64,000 bases of DNA from Gonapodya prolifera JEL478. Lineage: Eukaryota > Monoblepharomycota > Monoblepharidomycetes > Monoblepharidales > Gonapodyaceae. The stretch covers positions 525,955 to 589,954 of the forward strand of contig KQ965742.1 of assembly GCA_001574975.1 (NCBI GenBank). Direction: 5' to 3'. A program made the position numbers and the translations under genes. Position 1 is the stretch's first letter, and each line of letters begins with the position of its first letter. Positions 10,586-20,919 of the stretch are shown piece after piece. Below the pieces are notes generated by a model, which was given only the letters and a program-made list of their open reading frames with translations, searched no databases and was not told the DNA's origin.

Positions 10586-13500
10586 TCATCTCCAATTGTC
10601 CCACGACTGCACCCTGACGAGGTGTGGCCCGACATCCGCCAGGCCCGATACCTCCCTTTTCACCTCTCTCAGTAATAGTCCTATATCGCGAATGTCTTCG
10701 TCGGCCGCATTCTTTCCCACCTCAGCCGTGGCGGCAGCTCTTTCCAAAACTTCACCCAGAATTTTTTCGTCTTCAATGGGTTCCTCGTCGCCATTACGCA
10801 CATGGATGATTCCGGCGGTAACAGCGTCTAACCAAGCGTTCTCCATCATACCAAGGCGGGAGAAACATTGGGCTCGAGAGAGAAGTTGCTGTGCAGCGAT
10901 AGTGTTAAAGAAGGCTGAGTTTCCAGTCGTCGCGTTAGGGATGTACCGTTGAAGGTTCAAAGACAGGGTGTACCTAAGGAGAAGAATTTAGTCCCCAGTG
11001 CGGGGCGAAAAACGAAGGTATATTTACCACCAAACAGCCTGTCCCCATTCCTTGATTCCTTTGCAAAGGTTCCCCTCGTATCTCGCGTGCTTCGCTCTGT
11101 CTTTGCACACATCCCCAAAAATCTCGTAAAACTTCCGAAAATGGCGGTTGTCCCCATCGTCCGAATCAGGTCCTCCCACAGTCGCGCACCACCTTCCAAG
11201 TGAAAGAAGAGCGGAATTTAATACTGGAGGAGCACGGTGCAAGGTTCGAGCTTCAAAGGTTTGCGAGGAAGTATCCTTCACCGCTAACATTCGAGGAGCG
11301 CTTGATGGAACACTGGGAGGTTGGTCTTTCTTCTGATTTGTCGCTTTCGAGCCAGATGTTTGCTTCTTGTCTCCAGAGGGAGGAGCCCCATTTGATGCAC
11401 TGGGGACAACCCATTTCACGGATCCAGCATCGCGTAATAGGATTTCTGCTGTCCATCCGACACTGACCATAGCGAGTGCCCACGTTTCTTTCAAACTGTC
11501 CTTCTTCCGTTCGATCCCTTGAAGTCGCCGCACGTTACCCCCACGTGCAGATTGATAAAACTCTAAAACGGACTCTGCCGCCTCTCCGACTTGTTTGAGT
11601 AGTCCACTTTGCTCAACTGCATTAAGATCAAGAGCACACAAGTTCGCAGTTGTGTCCGCGAGCGCAGCTCCAAACACTGCCATTTCCGTGAAAAAGCGTC
11701 CCATTTTGCCTGGCGTGCACGCCACACAAAGATCCTTTACCGCCGTCGCGGGCCACGCATTGACTCGAGCTGAAACACCTTTGCCCGTGCCACCCCATTC
11801 ATGGCTTTCTTTGGAAGAGTCCAAAAAGGCTTCGTCACAAAAGTACAAGTACGAGACAACATCAACGTCCAGACCCTGCCACCATTTCATAGCACCGGTG
11901 AGGGCGGGTAGTGTTTCATGATAGCGAAGCACCGCGAGCGGAACAACATGCTCGGCTAAAGGAGTAAACTGAGCGCCCTGTCCAGCCGCTGCCACTCGAG
12001 CAGCATCGGCGGTAGTGTCAAGGTGGTGAGGTGATGGCCGAGTCAGACACGCGAGCATCTGCGCTGCTTGTACACGAAATCTTAGAGGCGAATCGGACAT
12101 CTTGGGGACCAGAAATCCGCCAGAATCCTCAGGATCAGGCTCTTCGGCTCCTGCAGACCGGATTATGCCAATAAGAACTTTGATCAGGCTTGGGTTCAGT
12201 GCAATGAGCCGTGCCAGAGCTATGGGGCTGGTGCACACACGAAGGACCACTTCCAACAGCACCTCAAGCCCGAGTGTGACCATGCGCCCGCTCCATGTTC
12301 CCGCCAGCCCAAGAACCTCCGTTTCGACCTCTTCCTTGCTTCTTTTTTCGGCATCCTTACGCGCCGGTTGTCCTTCTATTGCCCGCGCGAGCTCCGCTGT
12401 GATAGTGTCACCTCTGACCTCTTTCGCAATTTCACTCTCGAGCGCCACCCACATGTCCTCCGAGTGCGAAAAGGGGAGGACAGAGTCGGCAACACGAGTC
12501 CCTTTCGAAGAATCGGTGCGGCCGGCTCTTTCTCCTGAAGGGCGACCCCCTTGGGACGCAATGGTGGCGTACTCAAGTGCGCGAGCAAAAATTGGTTGGC
12601 ATTGACTGAGAAGCTCATTGTGAGATAAGTCGCTGGGTCGAGAAGACCGCAGGGTAGCGAGGAAGAGAGAAAGATATCGGTGAACCGCGAGGAAGCTGGC
12701 GGAATAGTTCGACAGGTAGTGATTGAGCAAGGGAGCAAGGCGAGACGTTCGCAATAGATATTGGGAGAATGAGGAGGAAGATTCAGCGAGTGCTACAAGT
12801 GAGAGGCATTAGCCTTCTGTTACTCGCAATCATTCGCCTCCGAGCCAGAAGCCTCATCACAATTTTTGTGCTCACCAAAGTACTCTAAAATGGTCATAGC
12901 ATCCGTCACGCTTGTCTTCGGAAGCGAAACGTTGCCGACGGCGTGATTAGAGAGGAGCTGTTGGAGTAGACTGTCAGCCAATCAACATCTCGTCCACGCT
13001 CCCAAACAAATCTTCGATGCAGCTTTAGCTACACGTAACCTTGTTCAGAAGAACGTCCCACTCTATCTTCCGTGAGTCGTTCTCACTTTCTGAAATCAAA
13101 AACTCACCATAACTAAACTCCGGACTACCCCTCCCTTCAAAAATGTTCCGTACATTTCCTCGCTAATTTTCCCCACAGCTCCATTGGATCCTTGGCCATT
13201 CTGGCTCTTCGTTCCAGCGGGTAATAATGCCGCTCCGGGAGTGGACTCGATGGCAAGAACACGAGCTAGGGATGGGGTTGCGGGGTCCAGAGGGGAATGA
13301 TTTGGAGTTGGGGGAGGTGGCAAGGCAACATTTGGGGGAAGTTGCAATGATGGGTTGCAGAAGAGCCTGTTCAAAACAAGACAACGTTCGCAGGTCAGCG
13401 ATTATAAAGCCTCCGTGTCACTCACCGAGCCAGAACGCTCAAATTAAATGTCACAAGTGCCATGTTTTCCGCCGAGGCATTTTTGGGGACAGGCTCTCTC

Positions 13501-13997
13501 TCCACAGGAAATTTGCCAGGAACTTTCACATTCGACTTCGAAGTCGGTAACTTCTGAGGTGTGACGGGATTCGAAGTCCATGCAATTGCTTGTCGGATTC
13601 TCTCCGCGAGCATTGGTTGCGTGAACAGAGTACGAGGATCGGCGGGGTTGACAGCCGCAAGACAGGCGATGCAGTGTGGATTTTCTGAGAGGGGGAATGG
13701 ACATGGCGGTTGGTTTGAGGTCCCATTGGTGGTTGATGTAGAAGGTTGATTGAACGATCTGGGATTCCAGAATGGGAGGAAGTAGGAACGTGATATCTAA
13801 GCAGAGGTCGCAGACAATCAAGATTTGACTTGCTTTTCACGGGTTCAATCGTTTCTTGTGTTGAATTCCTCAGTTCTACATTCTGTTCAATCCCTCGCCT
13901 CTCAAACTCACCCCCCCAGCAAACTCTCTGCGAATGAGCTTATGAATCCCTCAAAATCCACCCCATTGACGCTCGGTTGTTCGAAAAGCCCCTCCAT
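10586..13997 (-). CDS. Large conserved-looking protein of unknown function, with one apparent frameshift
   Basis: I do not recognise this family. Exons on the minus strand: 13997-13912, 13828-13426, 13366-13108, 13066-13035, 12970-12876, 12792-11028 and 10973-10586, about 1,008 residues. Two acceptors are AAG. The N-terminal part carries a CIACLAAVNP stretch, then proline-rich linkers. The main exon is helix-rich (LEVLLEVVLRVCTSPIALARLIAL, FRVQAAQMLACLTRPSP, LNAVEQSGLLKQVGEAAES), suggesting an armadillo/HEAT-like fold. The C-terminus (AAQQLLSRAQCFSRLGMMENAWLDAV) resembles a TPR. No signal peptide or membrane segment. The frame switches by one base near a run of five G (plus strand 13691-13695), between ..KPTAMSIP and PLSENPHCIAC. 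This is either a sequence error or a real lesion. Confidence 0.7.
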
Positions 13998-14073
13998 CCC
14001 CCAATCCTCGAAGTGAAGAAGCGACGCAGGCCGCAGCACAAGCACAGAAACTTTTTTTGTAACAAATTCACGC

Positions 14074-15401
14074 TCAAAGATTTGCAAATACACCAATGTC
14101 CTTTTCCTTTGTTTCGTCCAGTATGGCTACCAGTTTTGACGCGCTCACTTCACCCTTACTCATCCTCGCTATACCATCCATAACACCTCTAAGACCGCCA
14201 GGAAGGAGTGTTACGGGCGGACACGGGCGAAGAGCTCCTGAAAAGAGAAGGGGCTCGACGTGCTGCCAAAAGCGCTCGCCAAAGCTCGCATAGCGAGATC
14301 CGTGGATCCAACCTGCGTTAACTGACGGATTCAGGAGACAGGACGGAGTGTTAAGAAGGGGAACGGTGGAGGAAATAAGTTCTGCGACCTACCAGGAATT
14401 GCATCCACCCCTTTTCTTGTCTTTGTTGGGGTGCCGGAGATGCACGATACCTTCCCACCCTCATCCAGAGCATCCACGCAGTAACTCGCGGTTTCACTTC
14501 CAATAGCGTCAGCTGCGAGGAGAAGGCGGGTGGATGAAGCCCGGACTATGCGACGAACCTCCTCTATGGCTGCGGCGGGCTTGGATCTGTCAAGAACATG
14601 AAGAGCACCCAGCGACTTGACATACTGGAAAAAAATCATAAGCATGCCAAAGTCAGAAGCACTGCGATGTTCAACGCGGCGCACCCACCTCTAGGTTTGA
14701 GGGACCTGCGACTCCAATGACCTTCATTCCGCTCATTGCGGCCAGCTGTACAGCCCAGGAGCCACAGCTAGAGCTCGCACCCCAGATAAGGATGTAGGCA
14801 CCATCGTTGTTGCTATTCGGGTCGGGCCAAGGTAGGTTGTGGGAAACTGGAAGGTACAGAGCGACAGCGGCGGTGACCAGACCGAGAGGAATAGACGCCG
14901 CAACATGTGGTGCAAGATGAGGTGGTTTCTGAGAATAAAGCAAAGGGCCGATGACACACGACGGCAGGAACGTGGTGTACCGCAGATAAAGCACTTACTC
15001 GTGCCACTACACCTTCCCGGCATACGACAAACTCTGCAAACGCTCCATTGTGACCGTTTCTCGTATAAGCGATGACCTCATCTCCGACATGAAATTTATC
15101 TGTGCAGGTTGGTCCCTTGCCAACAACTACCCCGGCAACATCGCATCCGACAATCAACGGAAAGGAGAACGTCAAGACGCCGAGCTTGAGCTGTTTCCAA
15201 TCAACTGGATTGAGGGCGCAAGAGTTCACACGAATAAGAAGCTTGATTCCGTCAGGCGCTTGTGTCGGATACCATTCTGCAGCTTTAGCTTACTTCGCTC
15301 GATTTCGGCACTGGGACGGGAACTTTGCCAATACGGAAAGGGCCCTGCTTCAAATCCTGCACGATTGCAAGCATCGTGCGAGGAACTCGAGCTGTAGACA
15401 T
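14074..15401 (-). CDS. MDR-superfamily NAD(P)H-dependent oxidoreductase (quinone/enoyl reductase-like)
   Basis: Probable cytosolic reductase of the zinc-independent medium-chain dehydrogenase type found widely in fungi. Exons on the minus strand: 15401-15294, 15241-14999, 14928-14689, 14624-14393 and 14321-14074, giving 356 residues. The GroES-like N-terminus reads KQGPFRIGKVPVPVPKSSE, LLIRVNSCALNPVDWK and GCDVAGVVV. The Rossmann region has ILIWGASSSCGSWAVQLAA, close to the GASSGVG-type dinucleotide motif, then VIGVAGPSNLEYVKSLGA. There is no cysteine cluster for structural zinc. The first intron (52 nt) uses an AAG acceptor, which alone restores the KSSE-LLIRV junction. ATG 15374 is an alternative start. 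Its start faces the glycoprotein gene at 15560, only 158 bases away. Confidence 0.88.
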
Positions 15402-15559
15402 TTAGACAGAGTTGACCGCGGCAGCCTGTGGCCTTCATTGCTCGTCACGTTTGAATCCAGTCCATTCATCAATCAATCATCACGCTCCAGAGTCATCTCA
15501 TCGCGTATCTACGTGCTGCTACTTCATCTCTTCCTGAAATCGCCTCCAATCATTCCATT
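15402..15559. promoter_or_regulatory. Short divergent promoter region
   Basis: Only 158 bases separate the start codons of the MDR oxidoreductase (minus) and the membrane glycoprotein (plus), so the two genes probably share a bidirectional promoter. No specific element is recognised. Confidence 0.4.
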
Positions 15560-17542
15560 ATGACGGGTTATCGTACCAACTGCATTTCCGTGTTCATCGT
15601 CACTATTCTACTCGGAACGATTGCGGGAAATGCTTTCGCCCAGAATGCGACCATCAACGGTTCTCTTCCAGTAGCATCGCGTAACCTGTCTTGCTTACCT
15701 GGCTTCTCACCCTTCGCTTTCGACTTCGCCAACCTTTCGTTCAACACGTCCGCGGCGAACGCGAGCAATCAGACAACCGGATCAGCGCTCAGCTTCCAGT
15801 ACAAGAGCGCAATGTTTTCCATCTCATCAGGGATCGCGATCCTTAACACCACGATCGCGTCTCCAACGAATGTTTCCATTTTCAATAATGAAACCACCAA
15901 CTCCACCAACGTCACGTCGCTTGAAGTGGAGCTACTTCCAGGTGGAAATCTCACCCTTTCCTTCGCAAATGGATCACTCTTCAGCTTCCTCGGTGCATAC
16001 TTGCGACTTCATAATGACGTTATTATCTCCGGGATCAGGAATGGAACAACTGTCGCAAATATGACCCTTTTCAAGAATTCCAACGGAACTGCCAACGCTA
16101 CCGTCCCTTCCAACGGGACCATCGTAGCAATTGCTTCAACCACCACGACCGCTATAACGGCTTCAAACGCGACGAATGCAACAGTCGGGTCGAACGAAAC
16201 TTCGCACGAGCTTCCTCTGTGGTACTTCTTCAATTTCACCCAGATCGATACAATACTGTTCATTGGATCCGAAAATGCCACAAGATTCTCTCTCTTCAAT
16301 GTTTCGCTCTGCGTAGCATGCGCACAACTCGACAGTGCCAATGCACTCTGCTCGGAAAACCGGACTGGGATCAACTCCTCGAAAGCAACTACGACCACGT
16401 CATTTTCTGTGAGCGCTACAACCATCATCTCCGCAACACAGGTGAGCGTTAGATACCAAAGTTTGACTTTGTTGTGCAAAAATAACCGTGCTCTCCCAAA
16501 ACAGACCAACGTCAACAATAGCGGGGTGAGAAAACGATGATATACGTGATTCCTTTCGAGCTCACACCAGTCACTTCCAGCCACTCGACGTTTCAATCAC
16601 CGCATTCTCTTTGTCATTAGCGACTCTGGTGAGTAGAGATCTTTGCGCTAACTTTCACGTGTATGATGGATGCGAAATTTTCGTTTCAAAACCAGCCCTC
16701 TACCACAACAGCAAACCAATCTGTCAGCTCTACGGCAGTGGAAGATGTGACTTCGACCATCGCAGTGTCGTCCACGTCAAGTGCATCAGCTCAAACTCCA
16801 GCAGCGTCGACGTCGAATCTAACAACAGCGGAGACGTCTATCACCCAAACTTACGCTTCCAACGTCACCGCATCCTTGACGCAAAGCACGCCTTTGAGCT
16901 CCAACTCGACGATAGTGTTGATTACTACTTCTGTTCAACAGGTAGGAGGAGGCGCAAAACGACCTCAAAAGCCATCAATACCATTCGCGGCTTCTTAGAT
17001 TTCAACAGCAACGTCTAACAACGGCTCAACAACCGTCCCCACGACTTTATCGAACGTCACTCTTGGATCTGTCGACACGACAACGAGAGGCACCTCAGTG
17101 CTCACTACTGCCGTTGCGTCGGCTTCTACCACACCAACCAACTCATCAACAATAGAGACTTCCACCTCGTCGCCGTCTCTGTCAGTATCCCATTTCACAT
17201 CAACGAGCACTCAGACACAGCAAACCACATCTACCGTCGAGTCAGTTTTGGTTCGAGAGGCAAGCGTGGTGACAACAACCACCACAACCGTGTCTCCCAC
17301 GACGAATGGCTCTGGAGCCATTGCAGGAGCTTCCTCCACCATCGCTCTGGATCCCCTTGCGCTCGGACTGGCAGTCGGAGGAGGGGTAAGTGTCAAAGTG
17401 CGACACAGTGGACAGGCATTTAATGCATTTCGCGTTGCAGGCAATCGTGCTCGTTGCTGTCGGTGTAATCATAGGTGCATACACTCGCCATAGAAACAAT
17501 GTGTCACGCCGACAAACACGCAACCAAGCACTTGTGGTCTGA
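15560..17542 (+). CDS. Heavily N-glycosylated, Ser/Thr-rich single-pass membrane glycoprotein
   Basis: Not assigned to a family. Exons: 15560-16441, 16505-16525, 16581-16628, 16696-16941, 16999-17385 and 17441-17542, giving 561 residues. An N-terminal signal peptide (ISVFIVTILLGTIAGNAFA) is followed by a ~270-residue ectodomain packed with N-x-S/T sequons (NATINGS, NLSFNTS, NASNQTT, NETTNSTNVTS). It contains two cysteines in CVACAQ and one in NALCSEN. A ~230-residue Ser/Thr/Val stalk of mucin type follows, then one membrane helix (AIVLVAVGVIIGAY) and a short basic tail (RHRNNVSRRQTRNQ). The layout suggests a cell-surface or cell-wall stress-sensor-like protein. Exon 2 encodes only seven residues. 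Confidence 0.82.
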
Positions 17543-17718
17543 TGGCAACATGACATGATTTCAGATCACTTCGTAAAATTCGAAAAGTACATTCCGCAAT
17601 AGTACACATACGTAATTTAGTATTCCAACGAGTATTATTCTCTAGTGCGAGTTATGCTCTATTTACAATGTACCAAATGCAGTGCAAATGCTCCAAAAAT
17701 GGTATCTGGCTATTGAGA

Positions 17719-19972
17719 CTAAGCTGTCGCCCCTCGCAAATTGAAGGGGTTTGCGATCAAGTCATCAAAGAAGGTGTCTCCGTTGACATGGTGCTGAGCA
17801 TGCCCGGACCACTCGACGCCAGCGCCAAGGATTGAAGCTGAGGTGGTGCCTTCCACTCGAGGTGTCCAGAGATTCATCCCGATGTTTTGCATCGGTAATG
17901 TTGTTGGGGCGGCTGTGGTTGAAACTTCCACATGCTGGATTCCACCCCACGGCAACGGTCCGGACATCGCGGGTGGGTGCGCGACGAATATTCCTTGGCA
18001 CGCCTGGGCGGTTGCAGAGGGGCTGATTTGAATCTGCAGCGGTTGCTGACCGCGATTGTTGGGATATGGCGCCGCTGCAGGGGCCCTTCCTGTAGTCGCT
18101 ACGATGAAGTTGGTGTTGCCAGTCGACAGGGTGGCGTTTGGTAGGGCTGTCCCATTGAGGGATTGAAATCCGGATACAGGGGTTTGCACAAGCACTCTGT
18201 TGGCGGTTTGTCCGACCATAGTGGAGGGAAGTACGTAGGTCTCTCCCTGCGAGTTGGTGGATGAATGCCTGCGGTGAGGAAGGGCGGTTGCCGCCGTGGT
18301 CCAACTCGAGTGAATCGCCGACGGGTACGCAGGATTTGTCAACAGCCACGTCGACGACGGAGAAACGCCCTGAGTGACGACGGGTGTTTGCTGAGGAGGT
18401 TGGTAGATGTGGGCTTGCACCGACTGGTACTGTTGTGGGAAGGGTAACGGGTTTATGGGCGACCGGCCTTGTTGCCACGTTGGCACATGAGTTTGAGGAA
18501 CCACCATGCTTGCCGTTGTTGTACCGAAGCGGGTGTAGGTGCTTGTCGATCGGGGGTCGGGGCTGACGTTCAAAAGCACCTGCGAAAGCACCGGCGATTG
18601 TGCGCCTGTAACGTAACGAAGAGGAGCCAACAATGAGTTCAGAACTAGTTTTCTATCTCTTTCGGCGTGTTACTCACTTGGAAGGGAGAGGACGGGCGAT
18701 GCAATCGACGTTTGTTCTGTCCACGAAACGGTCCCAATCTGTTGATTCATGTCGGCGTAATGCCCGTTCGATAGCCTGCGTGCATCCTCTTGCAGTCTCG
18801 CGCCTTCAACCGCGCCTTGGATCGCATACGACACATCCGCCGCCGCTGCTGCCGCGGTTTGTTCCAGGGTTGCACTGTTCTTTCTTCGCTTCTTGGGCGC
18901 CGCGCCCGTCTTTCCCATGCGCACCACGTAGTCCTCGGGCAGGGAGATGGTCGAAAGGGAGTCCATAGTTTGCCTCGGGGTTCGGATGACGCCGTTCGCG
19001 AGGTCGCTGAGCGTGTAGTAGGACACGACGTGGTAAACTACGTCGTCGAGCGATACAGATACGGTCTTTTTGATGAGACCGTCGGACTGAAAGAGAAAGA
19101 GAAGTGAGAGGCGCGTTTTAAAAAGTCAGTAGCTGCCGCTGACACACCTTGTAAGTGAACATGGACGCCGCGGCGCCGAGAAACGGCATCGGCATGTGCA
19201 TCTCGGTGAGCGTGGCTAGGTCCATGCCAGATGAGCGAAACCCTTTCTTCTTGCGCAGGCTCGAGTCCGACAGTTCGTAGACAGAGTCGTCCGGCACGGT
19301 TTGTGCGCGAGAGGAAGAGGACGAGTCCCCGGAGTATCCCTTGGAAACAGAGCTGGTCGGGCTGCCTGCACCCGAGCTCCCTTGCTCGTCGCCCTCGCTT
19401 CCGTCCTCGTTGTAGTCTGGGCGCTCGTGGTTCCTCAGCTCCCTCTTGGAGTAGGGCCCGGACTCGGGTGCGGCGTCGGATCCAACAGGGATCTGCAAGT
19501 CTTGCACATACGTGTCTGGGACGGTGGCGATATCGGTGTGGTCGCGCACGACCTCAGTGGTGACGGTGATGGGGTTCTTCCGCTGGAGTTCGCGGTAGAT
19601 GAGGAACTGGCCCAGGACACGGGATGGCGACCATGTTCGGCCGTCGGTCCAGCGCTTAATGTGAGATTCCTGGAAAACCGTTGAAGAAGTATGAGAATGC
19701 AACTAAATTGTAAATACGGGAGACATGAGGACACGTACAGTTTCATTGAACACAAAGACGGAACCGCTGCGGATTCCAACTCTCTGGGATTCGGACAAGC
19801 GAGATGTGACCCGATTGAGGATTCCCGTCCGGCACGCTTGCAAAATGACGAGACAGTCTTCAATCGTATCCACGAAGCCGTAGAACGTCTCCAGCTCCTC
19901 GATTTCAACGTCCGAATAGACGAACTGCTCCTCCTCCTCGGCCTTGCGCTTTCGAGAGCCGCTGTTTCGCAT
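17719..19972 (-). CDS. WOPR-domain transcriptional regulator (Gti1/Pac2/Wor1 family)
   Basis: Nuclear DNA-binding regulator; relatives control morphological switching and gluconate or mating responses in fungi. Exons on the minus strand: 19972-19739, 19669-19148, 19086-18678 and 18605-17719, giving 683 residues. The first WOPR half is ETFYGFVDTIEDCLVILQAC, RTGILNRVTSRLSESQRVGI, RSGSVFVFNE and IKRWTDGRTWSPSRVLGQFL. The second half is SDGLIKKTVSVSLDDVVYHVVSYYTL, separated by a serine-rich insert of ~130 residues. A basic cluster GSRKRKAEEEE lies at the N-terminus and KKRRKNSATLE after the domain; either may be nuclear localisation signals. The C-terminal ~400 residues are Gln/Pro/Ser/Thr-rich, as in activation regions. 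Confidence 0.93.
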
Positions 19973-20919
19973 TGGGGCGTGGCTAGATCAAAGAGGCAGG
20001 GGAAAGACATGGGGTAGGGAATACAGTCGTTAGCCCATGAGTTCACGTGGCACCAGTGCTCCGCCATTGTCGGTCCGGACCGCTGCCTGGCAAGCCAAAG
20101 ATTCCCGCACTGGCGGGAGTTCAAATCCAGCATGGATATGCGTCATGTCGGAAGACGACCTGCTCCATCGCTGTGGAGAATGGGGACGGGCAGACCTGCA
20201 GCGTGTGCACAGCAAACGACGACATAATTGTCCTGCACACCAACGTTTTGCGCACACGCCCCAAACCGCCCGCCGAGACGTCCGAAAGGCAGCGAAAAGC
20301 TAGACGGCCAGCAGCTCTCCCTCTCCGGTGATGCCGTGCGGCAAACCCCTCCCCCCGCTCCGGTGCAAGATGATTCGTTGATGGTCCGCGCCATGTCTCC
20401 GGCAAACGCTCTCGACCTCAACAACGATTGTCTTCGATGTAAAACAGCGGATGGCTCGTCGCAGTCCGCTCACCTTGCTGTGTGTGGAGTATGAAAATTT
20501 TGGTTTGCGTTGGGCTTTAGGGCATCCCCCCGAGAGTGAGGATGCTCCCTTAATAAATTAATTTGCCGCCGAACTCGCGAACCAATCATCGGATCGGGCT
20601 GCACGCTACATTTGAAGCATAATTTCTACTTTGATATTCCATTGTGGGATTTGCATGACTGGCTCGACCATCGGCAATGTGGTCTTGCGGAATGGGAAGG
20701 GTCGCAGGAGTGACGTGATGCCTCCCCAGCTCCTCCAACATCATTTCCTCCCCTTTGGGACCACAACAATGCGGAAGCATCGTTGGCCGATAATCTTTCT
20801 CAGAAAGGAGAAATAGCATTGAACAATCTGATACCGCGACAGGTTTCATCTTAATCCATTGGTTTACAATAAAAAGACAATCCCAACAGAAATTCTTTTT
20901 CGGTTACAAATGCCGTGTC
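19973..20919. other. Intergenic region without a recognised gene
   Basis: About 950 bases between the start of the WOPR gene and the end of the NmrA-like gene, which lie on the same strand. Short open frames occur on both strands but none shows family motifs or convincing splice partners. It probably holds the WOPR promoter and 5' leader, which in this family are often long. Confidence 0.4.

Noticed and set aside
13090-13107. An 18-nt 'intron' (GTGAGT..TTCAG) in the large unknown gene
   Set aside because: The frame fails. A 41-nt intron ending AAG before 13066 restores a coherent reading.
13526-13840. Alternative reading GYHVPTSSHSGIPDR.. for exon 2 of the large unknown gene
   Set aside because: It uses a TAG acceptor in phase but cannot connect to the next exon, and reads as low-quality sequence compared with the QILIVCDLCLDITFLLPP frame.
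15277-15293. A 17-nt 'intron' (GTAAGC..GCAG) in the MDR oxidoreductase
   Set aside because: Removing 17 nt breaks the frame. Extending to the AAG acceptor before 15241 gives a 52-nt intron and restores the conserved KSSE-LLIRV junction.
20095-20125. tRNA-like T-loop (AGTTCAAATCC)
   Set aside because: The flanking bases do not form a T stem, and no acceptor or D arm could be folded.
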